From Dirofilaria immitis (taxonomy: Eukaryota; Nematoda; Chromadorea; Rhabditida; Onchocercidae), in contig JAKNDB010000053.1 of the NCBI GenBank assembly GCA_024305405.1, forward strand, positions 682,001 through 746,000: 64,000 bases of DNA, given 5' to 3'. The position numbers were made by a program, and so were the translations under genes. Under the pieces are notes generated by a model, which saw only the letters and a list, made by a program, of their open reading frames with translations, had not been told where the DNA came from and did no database searches. This document shows, in pieces, positions 53,910 to 64,000 of the stretch; the stretch's first letter is position 1; each line of letters opens with the position of its first letter.

Positions 53910-55566
53910 CTAAGAAAGATGCTCGCGAACTTCTCGTTCAATTTTCTTCACCAAAATGTATGCACTGTCTGGTTCGATCCTTTTATAGTACTTTTCTGCT
54001 ATTCCAACAACTTCAAAACCGAAACGCTTGTAAAAATCTAATGCCGACTCATTATTAATCTGAAAAATAAACGATTTATGTTTAATTTGAATAATTTTAT
54101 TAGAATTACATGTGCTCACTTAAATAGTTTTGAAAAAAATTTAAAAAAACAATTCTGAATCAGCCAAAAAGATGTCTTGGAATTTAAAAATCTAAGAGGA
54201 AACGTCTAAGAGTAAAAATTTAAAAATCTAAGAGATTTCGATAAAGATAGGAGCTGTAATCCGACCTGTAGTGCAGTATCAAGCACAATACCCTAATTTC
54301 TATGCTATATACTTTTCTAAATGAAAGATTTTAATACTTTTTAGTAAAATAATGCATAGAGATAATGTTTATAGCAAAATAAAATATGAATTTGAGTAGG
54401 AACCTGCACGTGAAGATAAATGTTTTCAATTGTCGAGTCTTTGTCGCAGAGTTTGAAAACATGTTCCAATAACATTGTGCCAATTCCAAGTCTGTAAATG
54501 AAATAATATTTCTAAAACATTATTCGAAATTCATTGTTCATGTATAAATTCGTCAAAATTTATAAAATATAATTAGTGGGTCAGGCTATTAAAAAGCAAA
54601 AAAGAGGAAACAATAAAATAACCTTAAAATATAATATAGAAACATGCAATTCCTATTAAATTCAAATATAATATAGAAACATGCAATTCCCATTATTTCT
54701 CTTATAGCCCTTAAAAATATTTGTTTGCATGCAGCAGATTATTTAAACATTATATATGGACTATACTAAAATTCATTTTGTCCAATACATAATAACCACG
54801 TAAAAAGTTATTTACTGATTTCAAAATAGCTTATTTTGGATGTAGCAATGACAAATATATATTACTATTTAAATTTTTACTTACCGTCTGTAGGGTGCCA
54901 AAGTTCCAAGTGTCATAATGTACAGCCGACGTACACCATTTTGTGTATCAATTCGACAGCAAACACCACCAACAACTATATCATTAAAATAAGCTAATTT
55001 AGCTAATTCACCCGCTGTAACGATTTCTTTATAAAATTTATCGTTGTATGCTACCGGGAAAACTGCTTGATTAAGTCGTCTCAATTGCTGAAAAAAATTT
55101 ACTTCTAAAACAAATATTTGCAAAATTCATGCATAGTCCCATTATTATTTAGTGAAAAAAAAGCCTGAAAAATTAAGCCTAGTAATTCTACATCTCAGTA
55201 GTTTAATTCATACTTTAAATTTATGTAACGTACATACAATATCCTTTTTTGAAATTAATGTACATTTCAAATTTTTCAATTCACCCAAAATTTTTAGAAT
55301 AGAAAAGTATTTCTAGTAAAATCACATTCAGATAAAATAAACCGAACCTAAGTTGTTAAGTAAATCCAATTTTAAAAAATTATATCAATGATTACCTCAA
55401 CATTATGATGAGTAACATCACCTAATTCCATATCACAACGTCCAATACATCTCGCTTGTCTTGGTTCATCCTTCATGACAGATGGCTCGCCATTAACCTC
55501 ACAATTTCCACACTGATTTTTGCTGTTATCGTTTGTAACATTTTCTGTATTCTCTGATGGCGCCAT
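53910..55566 (-). CDS. naa-50: N-alpha-acetyltransferase 50 (NAA50 / San)
   Basis: NAA50 is a GNAT-fold enzyme that transfers acetyl from acetyl-CoA to N-terminal Met and some lysines; it associates with the NatA complex and is needed for sister-chromatid cohesion in animals. Four exons (55396-55566, 54885-55087, 54404-54491, 53910-54059) total 612 bases and give 203 residues with perfect phases. Conserved parts: QLRRLNQAVFPVAYNDKFYK, GELAKLAYFNDIVVGGVCCR, LYIMTLGTLAPYRRLGIGT (acetyl-CoA loop RxxGIG), ENIYLHVQINNESALDFYKR and FGFEVVGIAEKYYKRIEP. A roughly 45-residue N-terminal extension precedes MELGDVTHHN; it is hydrophilic and carries CGNC and CIGRC pairs. An acceptor-like ATTACAG upstream of the ATG suggests trans-splicing. 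No frame repair is needed. Confidence 0.96.
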
Positions 55567-57058
55567 TGAATACTAATAGGACACGTCCTGTAATCTTAAA
55601 ATTTAACTCAAAAGTACATCACATTAGTTCAAAGTAAATGCTTTCTAAAATACTAAAAAACTTTCTCATAGTATAATTTAATTTAAATGTCCCAATAGGT
55701 ATTCATAGGGATTTGAAAATTTTAATAAACTTTTCAAGTTAATCTTTTTAGAGAATTGGAAACACTCTCATTTAAATATCATTTTTCAAGCTTAAATAAC
55801 TTTAAATAAATCATCACTTAAATCGCTTAAGTTCTCATACGAATCATTACTAAATCATACCTTATTATCTGCAACAAAGCACTATAGAATCTTTACAATT
55901 ATCTTTTATTTTCATTTAATTTTTATCACCATCTTTAAAATCAATTTACGATACTTGCAAATTGACTAATACCATATTCCCTTTCTCATACTAATTTATA
56001 ATAAATGTTCATTTTCAGATAAAACAGTCGATTAAGCTATACAGCTTCGAAGAATTTAAGAGAAAAAGTTACAAAAAGTTAAATCACCATTTATTCCATC
56101 TCCACCATAAAATTTGAATTTGGAGACCTTTTCTCAACACAAACAATATATTTACATTCCTACTAGTACAGAAAATTGCATAACAAATCAGTCCAGAAGT
56201 AAATTTTAAAAACGATTAAGCATATTCTGTCAAAGCAATGAAAGAGCACTGGTAAAATGATGAGGTTAAATAGTCGATAAGAAAATTCAATGAATGAATT
56301 ATTACAGGTAGTAATGTAATAAGACTAATCAGAAATTGATATATAAAAGAAACTGAAGAAAGTATTAATGGAACATATTTGAATTCATGAGCAATAATAA
56401 TGAGAATGAAAAAGATTATAAAAAGCGAAAATTTTCTTTGAAGTACTAAGTCTTAGTTCTGACATTGGCAATATAGTCGACAATGCTTTTTCCTTTCTAG
56501 AATTGCTTCTTTCTCTTATGTATATAAGCTATTTATATCAAAGACTTGTTTTAGGTCCAATCCTGTAACTGCGTTATTAATGTTGTCAGAATTTTTCCGA
56601 CAACAAAGAATCGATGATATGTTCTCTAATAATATCATTGTCTTAAGTTTCAAAATATCCGCATCAATCGAATCTTGACTTACTATGCAAAAATAAAGTG
56701 ATCTGATAATATCAAAACACAGTGAAATCATCCCCAGAGTTAGAGATAAACTAGAGAGATATATCTAGTATTTGTTAGTTCGGTTCACAGAAAATGAATC
56801 AGTGTAGCTTGATCAAATTGATCAGATGGGATAAGTTTCATGGTAAAATGAGTTTTAAAAAATTTATAGACGGCTGTAACTGAGAGTTATATTGCTCTGA
56901 ATTATAAGAACAACCTGCTGTAATTTCATAGATTCACCTACTGATTCAGTTACAACGAACTGCAGCGAACTAAGAACAAATAACCCAAAAGATTATTGTA
57001 ATAAGGAAGAAATCAATTAAAAGTTTCACATCTAAAATACAGGAATTAACAACAAATA
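55567..57058. other. Intergenic region between naa-50 and the CEP350-like gene
   Basis: About 1.5 kb on the 5' side of naa-50 and the 3' side of the next minus-strand gene. An open frame at 56516-56731 (minus) has fairly balanced composition but no recognisable motif or clear splice sites; it may be part of a long 3' UTR. No repeat or RNA gene seen. Confidence 0.45.
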
Positions 57059-60000
57059 TCAAAGATTAATGACTGAAGATAACGATTCATCTAGCTGCTC
57101 GTGCCATAATTCAGCGACTAGTTCAGCTTTTACTTCATCTTCGTAATTTTCCAATATATCTTCCCAATTATTTTGTTCTGCATAAAGCTCTTCCAAAACG
57201 ATATTTTCAATATCGGAATTACGGCTACGCGATAATAATTCCCAACGCTTCTTTTCTTTTGCGTCCTGCTTATTGCCTAAATAAAATATAAAACATATTT
57301 TAAAAAAAAAAACCTAGTACATTGCAAGAATTAACAATGTAATAAATTCATAGCACTGTGTTTCAAACAACAAAATTATTGTTTGAAACACATAGACCAT
57401 TTGAAAAACTCACGATTTTATCTATGAGTCAATCCTATGTCTACGAATTATTTTTTTATGCACAATGGTTTAGGATCAAATATCAAATTTATGATTTTCG
57501 AAATCTATTCTTTCGTAAAAACTTAGTTGAAACCACGAGAAATTTAGAAATGACTGACTTCCGTAATATTTCGAAAACTTTTTTGAAGGATGCTTTCTAG
57601 ATGCAATGGATTTCGAGGTTGGGAACAATTGATATTTGTTAGTCCCATATATCGATTGTGGCCAACATTTTTGAAACAACATTTCACAATTTCACAGCAT
57701 CGATCTGCCATGATTTGTCTGCAATATTTATTTAGAAGAGGATCCGAAAATTTAGGACGATAATAAGAAGAAAATTCTTTGTACTAGATTTGAAGTAACA
57801 AAAATCGCTTGAAATTCTACAACCTCATATGCATTTCTTGCAATGTAATTCCTTTTGGATCACCATTGATCAATATTTCTAAAGGTTGTTTTGAGTTGGC
57901 CAAATTCCATATTTGCTCACTAATCGAATGAATTTCTGCAGCAACCCATTTTTCATCACTCAAATAATATCTAGAACAAATAATGCACGACTACTTAATT
58001 AGAAGCATCGAAGCAAAACAATGTGAATATTTAAAAATCTAATTCCATAATACTTAAAATCCAATTAAATATGTCGAAGAGTCACAAAAAGACCTCATCA
58101 ACTTCTAGAAATGCGAAAATCTTCACAAATTATGAATAATGAAGTACCTGCATTGTGATAACGGCAACGATTCTTGTGATTTGATTTTTTATCATTCGTT
58201 ACTTCCATAGAGATGTTGGATTCTTTCAATTTTGAAGGAGAATCATTATCACAAATATTTGCTTCTGATTCTGTGCTATTTACACCGCTCAAATCAAGAC
58301 CAGGTATCAGATCTTCCGGCTAAAAAGATATCCGAACAGAAGTAATGATAAAGCATTGGAAGACTATTCGAGTAAGCAAATAACTATCTCGACTTGATTT
58401 TTACTAACCATTATGCACTGATTCCTCTGCTGAAATTCTGCTTAGCACAAAATAGAAGAGAAAGAAACTAAAAAAGACTAATCCCCGACTAAATATCATC
58501 ATAATTTATAACATTATAGAATTAAGGGAGTAAAAATACATTAGGTTTAACAAATCTCGATTAAAGCTAAAAGAAATAAGTTTCAATAAAGAAAGAAACT
58601 GATTCACCACTGGAATTTTATTCAAATCGTAACTTTGATCACTTTGCCATGAATTATCCTCAGATAATTCGGCTGAATTGCAAGCAATTTCTTAGGTTCT
58701 TCACGATGCACAAATGTTTCACCTTCTAATGTTTGACTATGCTCCAGCGCCAACATAGTTGTTAAAGAATCTTCTAACAAAGATTCGAGCAAAGAAGCAG
58801 ATAAAGGCGATATACAACGATTCGATATAGTCTTCTGAAAAAGAGAATTATGGTATCAATAAAAACGCAACGTATAACTGTATGTATATGCGACGACAAG
58901 ATGAATAAAATAAAATTCTTAGTATCATATAACTTAGCTATATTTGAATTTAGAATCATTCAATGTTTTGATCAATTTTCCGGGAATATTTATCACTCGG
59001 TAGAAAAAAATGCATACAAAATCTTAATTTTTCCACAAAATTAATTTCAGAACAACATCCTGACAGATAAAAATTGCAAATTCTATGAACTTACAGGGGT
59101 GTGAGGACTGCTAGTGGCGCTTCTGGAACTATCTTCACGCGGCATTGATGCCGCATATCTTGCTGATACAGGACTTCCTGGTAAAGAAAGTGGACTTACC
59201 GTAAGTTTAAACTTTCTCGACTTTGAAGATGGAGAAAGTATTTGCTGAAAATCATAATAAAAGCTTTGAAGTCTTGTCAATAAAAGGAAAAAATTAAATT
59301 GGGATAACAAACAGGAAACATCAAACAAACTGTGAGGACAAAATGAATGATGTGACAATCCCAAAAATAATAGTATGCTAAATATATTGTATATCTAGAC
59401 TATTTAACTTATTCACCAAATTATCGGTAATTTTGAATAATAAGTGAAAAAAATTATAAACATGTCATTTCTACAGATAAGTAAATAATGCATCTTTTTC
59501 ATTAAATTATACATGTATTCTTGAAAAAATAATCTATACGAATATTTTACTAATATCGCTTAATCTTCACCTATTTTCAATATCCCAAACCTATTTTCCT
59601 TAAGATATGCTCTCATTAGTTACTCTCATTGCTTTCGTTTTGCACTATTACGAATAAAATATATTTTAAAAGTGAACTTATTATTACCTTATTGTCAGTT
59701 TGTATGTTTGGTGTAAGCGATGAAACGGTCGTGTGAAAACTTGATGACGATTCTGAAATAAACAATTTGCAAAATCACACCTCAACTTTTGCTTAGTTAT
59801 CAATCAATTATTTAAGATATTTTCCAATCATTTTAAACACTAATTGAATACAACTGTAGTAAATCCTTGTACATATCCAGCACTACGGAGCACTGTTTTC
59901 TCTGTAACTTCAAGTAATTTGACTATTCTTTCTCAGAGAATAAGATAATGGAACTAGGTCCAACCTACAGTAAACTTTTCAGAAGAAAGGGATAAACTTT

Positions 60001-63000
60001 TTTAGATGATGACAAAAGTCACATTATGTAATAAAATAATACCGTTATACCACAAGAACAAAGACTAGAAATTCAGTAATAGCAAAAAATCTGTTCAAAT
60101 TAAAACATGGAAATTGCAACACGATGTTGCTGATTATAGTCGAGCGAAGTGATGCATTCCATATATATCCATATGATGTAAAGAAATTATAATAATAACT
60201 TTAATATGAAAATAAAAGCATTACCTTGTGAAGTAATTCTCCTTTCTTCAAAATCATCAGCTTTCTCTTCATTGTCGGTTTCGATATCAGATGGCAGTGG
60301 TGTAAAAAATTGCTCATCAACAATACTGGAATGCAAATTGCATCCATCCGCAGCAGTTTCATTTTCATCGATTGTATCGTTTTGTTGAACGACCGATTGT
60401 TCATGTTCGTCGACTTTTGAAGAATTTGAATCGGATCGATAAACAGCAGATATTAATAGTGCCTCTTTTGAAATATCTTGCTTAAAACTTGTAGTTTCGC
60501 CATATACTGATTCACTAGAATGATTGCTTCCCGGCGAATGAATAATGAAATGTGTAGGATCATTTGGAATTGTCGGAATATCTTGTGCGTAAAGCAATTT
60601 ATTTTGCACAGGTAATAATATTTCATTTGAAGCATTGCAACTTTCTTCTATATGGTTTGATTCGAGAGCTCTTTCAGCGAACCGTTTTAAAGAAGTAAAT
60701 CTTAGAGGTGTTAAGCTGCTTGGAGACAGCTCGACAGAATGACATATACTCTGAGTATTTTCAGATAAGGGAAGATTTTTATGTCTTTCAGAAACGGTAT
60801 CATTCCCAGATACTTGCTCTAGCATAAGTTTCGAAAATTGACGGCTTTCAGTATTTCTCTTTCAGAATTCCGTTCTGAACTGCCGAATTTGTTTGTAGAG
60901 TGAATATCAGCGTTAAAACTTGTTTTCCTTCCATCAAATTCTGAAAATTTTCCATCCGAAAATCTTTCGGCAGTTATTCCCACCGAAGTAAGTCTGGAAG
61001 ATGATGCTGGATAGTTTTCATAACTTGATACAGGTAAATCAGTTGTCTTTTCATTGTTATCATCTATAAAAACCAATTTTAAACGAAAATCAACAGTCAT
61101 AAAAAATATTCAAGAATAAATAAGAAAAACTAAAATTAAAGAAAAAACTACAGAAACCTACTGTCTTCATTTTGCAATCTAACCAATTCGGCAATGTCTT
61201 TTTCCGTTTCCGTAATGTAACGCACATGTGCATCGATTTGAGCTTTTAATGAATTTTCCTCACTGAAACTTACGTAAAAATTAACGCTTATCAAATTGTA
61301 TTTTATTTAATTCTATCATATCTTGATAAGTAAATCTAAAAATTGGAGGAACATTGCAAAGCAAGCAGAGGAGAAAATATGTTAGACAATCTATTCATTA
61401 TTCATTTATGCCTTTCATCATTAGTAGAATTGCCTTTCCTCTTATAATGCATAGAAACATGCCTCAGGTCATTGCGCATTACTCTTTGATCGAATGTCTT
61501 TTTCAAAAAATCGGCTTCTTTTCTTTTCCATTTTAGCTCTTCGCGCAACTGTTGCAAATTTTTATTGTAACTCGGCAGATTTTGCACTAAAACATTTGTA
61601 TTTTAATAAATATAGCATTACCATCTACGTTATAGGTCATTGACGTGACTTACTTTTCATTTTTGGATATCTCGAACAACTCGAAGAGGACTTGAAAATA
61701 AGGATTTTGCAGTGTCACTATTCGCATCATAATTTATGTCATTTCTAAGACCTTAAAAAGATAAAGATGAGTGATATAGAGATTTGAAAACAAGACTGAA
61801 AAAATATTAACCCTTCAAATAAAGAACAACAAAAATTTTTAAAGCCTTCTCCAAATATTAGACAGAATTTTCTGCAGTTATTTATCAAACCTATAAAGTA
61901 GTTAAATTATTTGAATGGAAAAGTTTACTGAATTGTCTAAATTTCCATCAACATATTTTAATGGTAACAAAAAGATCATAGGAGTAATTCTCTTGTGATT
62001 TTTTCGTTACAGCTCATCTGCTAAATCATATGAGCATCATAGTATTAATGTCATGAATTCTAACATTCGTAGTTAATAAGAGTAACGAAAATTCAGTAAA
62101 AAACCATCCAATGTTTGTGGAGGTATTAAGCAAAATGGAAGAACTAACCACGTGACCGTGTCCTCAATTTTAGTTCCCATCTTTCTAATTCATTTGCCAA
62201 ATTATTTTTTCGAAATCTTTGTTAGAAGAAGCACTTTCTCTGAAGCTCGACGAAACTTTTCGAAATTCAAATCCTTTTTGCTACCTCTAAAAGATACTTC
62301 GGTTAATCGGTAAACTGAGAACATTGTTATTCTTCTACCAAACATTTTATTGTATGAATAAGAAAACTTTGAAGGCATACGAGATACCAAAAACATCCTG
62401 TTCGGTAAAAATAGTACAATAATAGTAAAATTTTTATTCAATTATAGATAAGTCCTACCTTAATAATATCAAATGTTTTTGTAAATCGAGATTAAGCAGT
62501 TGTATTCGAGCCGTCTCATGCAAATGATAGTCCACTAAATTCTTCTGCAAGATTCCCATAAAATAACTAATTCCGATATAATTTAAAAAAAAATCGATGT
62601 CATATTTATTTTTACCAGTGACATTGAGTTGTGAATCGAATTGATGTATTTTCGTTTTAGCATCAAGCATGCCGCTTTTATTCTTTCTTCTTCGTTTTCT
62701 ACTTTCCATAAATCTTCGATTCTTCGCTGACGATATAATCTGTAAGGGATTACTGAATACTATTTAAACTTTCTCGCAATTATTCCATAACTCTCAATCA
62801 TCTCATAACTATTAAGTCAGTACATACATTTTGAGTTATTTTGTAGACATTTTTGAATTATTTTGTAGACATTCAAATAATATCTTAGTTATGAAAACAT
62901 CAGCAAGATAAAAATGTTAAATAAAAGAAATGATACTTACTTACGAAGCTCAACGAAATACAGCATACTATCTCTATAGAACTGTCGAAGAGCTTTCACA

Positions 63001-63747
63001 GTATTATTTGCGTAATGCTCACGCTTCAGCAATTCTTGGGATGAATATGTTGGCATTTTATTGATTTTATTGCTTTCAATGGTACCTAAAAAGAGTAAAT
63101 TCTAAAATAAAATGTGCTATGAATGAGACGTACGTCACAGATATTTCTCTGTTATTACTCAAAGAATTTGATATTACTTTGGACAAAGAGGATAATAAAA
63201 GAAGAAAAATAATAGCGTGAGAAGGGCATAGAGAAAAAATAATTGCACAACAATATATTCTTATATTAATAGGGAACGATCACCGATTCTGATTGTATGA
63301 GAATATATATAAACAAAGAGAGAATCAGAATCGATGAATTTGTCACTATCATATAAAAACAAAATGTTATAAAACAAGAACCAGAAATTTCCGAAAACGA
63401 TTTTAAGTTTACAGTCAAGTTAGATATATATCAAAAGAAGAGATAAATGTACCATTCACAGTAGAGCATTTCAACGTTTTTATCGGTCTCATATCAGAGG
63501 TCTTCGTTTGTTGTTCAATCTAAAATGAATATTCCTTTACATTAATGAAGTCGTCCTAAAATCAACTTAAAATCTTGCAAGCAAAAACGTAAAGTTATTA
63601 TACCGCTTGTAAAACTTCAGATTCAGCATTTCTTGCTTCATTCTCTGCATCATCCTTCTGGACTGAATCCATTTTTGAAAACGATGATATGGATAAATTG
63701 AGTGGATCACAATTTCGTTCCTTCAGAGGAGATTGAGATTTATACAT
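57059..63747 (-). CDS. CEP350-like centrosomal coiled-coil protein
   Basis: A long Ser-rich and coiled-coil protein in roughly 15-17 exons. The rightmost exon starts with ATG at 63747 directly after TGTCTTCAG, which may be a trans-splice start or an internal exon. Charged helices follow (KALRQFYRDSMLYFVELRK, RIEDLWKVENEEERIKA, NLANELERWELKLRTRSR), then LREELKWKRKEADFLKK with EENSLKAQIDAHVRYITE. That pair resembles the helical block of human CEP350. Disordered Ser-rich exons span 61.1-58.6 kb. The C-terminus (ENIVLEELYAEQNNWEDI, YEDEVKAELVAELWHEQL) resembles the CEP350 tail. CEP350 anchors proteins to centrosomes and microtubules. No CAP-Gly domain is visible here, unlike vertebrate CEP350. 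At least six A/T-run repairs are needed (near 57545, 58190, 58690, 60850, 61700, 62215). The family call rests on pattern memory. Confidence 0.62.
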
Positions 63748-64000
63748 CTGAAGACAAACACAAACTCTACAAAGAAGAAAAGTATTTAACACGATATAAT
63801 AACGTCACATCAAGAAAGAAGGAGCAAAATCTTTAAATACCGGTAGCATAATCGAGAAATAACCTGAAAGTTAGATTCTATGACAAAATTAGAGAGAAAA
63901 AACATGCACAGCGAAGAACTACACGAAACACCATTAATTACACGGAAAATATTTAATACATCAAGACAAATCCGCAAGTAAAAATAAGTAGTTGGGGATG

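Noticed and set aside
1..64000. tRNA or rRNA genes
   Set aside because: I looked for T-loop (GTTCRA) and acceptor pairing patterns and found no convincing cloverleaf. A covariance-model scan would be decisive.
1..64000. Transposase, reverse transcriptase or viral-like genes
   Set aside because: No motif such as YxDD, DDE-like spacing or long terminal repeats was recognised; all clear repeats are simple or tandem.

Overview
This window looks like nuclear DNA from a nematode. It is very AT-rich (non-coding parts look roughly three-quarters A+T or more). Its genes are broken by many introns of about 50-2,800 bases, with near-uniform T-rich/CAG acceptors. Several start codons sit just after an acceptor-like TTTCAG or TTTTAG, as expected for spliced-leader trans-splicing. 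An orcokinin-type (nlp-14-like) neuropeptide precursor and a nematode-style RPB12 tail (KKRCRKLMVYDAR) support this. A spirurid/filarial species would fit the composition, but that is inference. I see no bacterial, viral or transposase-like gene.

Layout, left to right. 1-2723 (-): 5' two-fifths of a cytosolic Xaa-Pro aminopeptidase (app-1), running off the left edge. 3827-6690 (+): an unrecognised multi-exon gene with a weakly SANT-like region. 6917-9443 (-): a seven-exon gene for an unrecognised secreted protein. 11005-11965 (-): rpb-12, the smallest zinc subunit shared by RNA polymerases I, II and III. 13114-15974 (-): an unrecognised gene with a long Asp run. 16424-32658 (-): a very long TBC1D2-like Rab GTPase-activating protein (PH, coiled coil, TBC) that appears to continue into a beta-propeller-like tail. 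32659-45347: about 12.7 kb without a gene I can support, containing several tandem repeats. 45348-46843 (+): the orcokinin precursor. 46844-53909: mostly gene-poor, with one patch of broken reading frames. 53910-55566 (-): naa-50, an N-terminal acetyltransferase. 57059-63747 (-): a Ser-rich coiled-coil protein resembling CEP350.

The genes do not form one pathway. They are housekeeping (rpb-12, naa-50, app-1), endosomal trafficking (TBC1D2-like), centrosome/microtubule (CEP350-like), one neuropeptide gene and three unknowns. From 6.9 to 32.7 kb all genes lie on the minus strand, with gaps of about 0.45-1.6 kb.

A property of the whole window matters for any user. Most long genes need small frame repairs, nearly always one extra A or T in a homopolymer run, and each repair usually also restores intron phase. 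About twenty such sites are seen across app-1, both flanking unknown genes, the RabGAP, the orcokinin gene and the CEP350-like gene. The simplest reading is homopolymer under-calling in the assembly, not gene decay. Automated gene calls here will therefore be fragmented.
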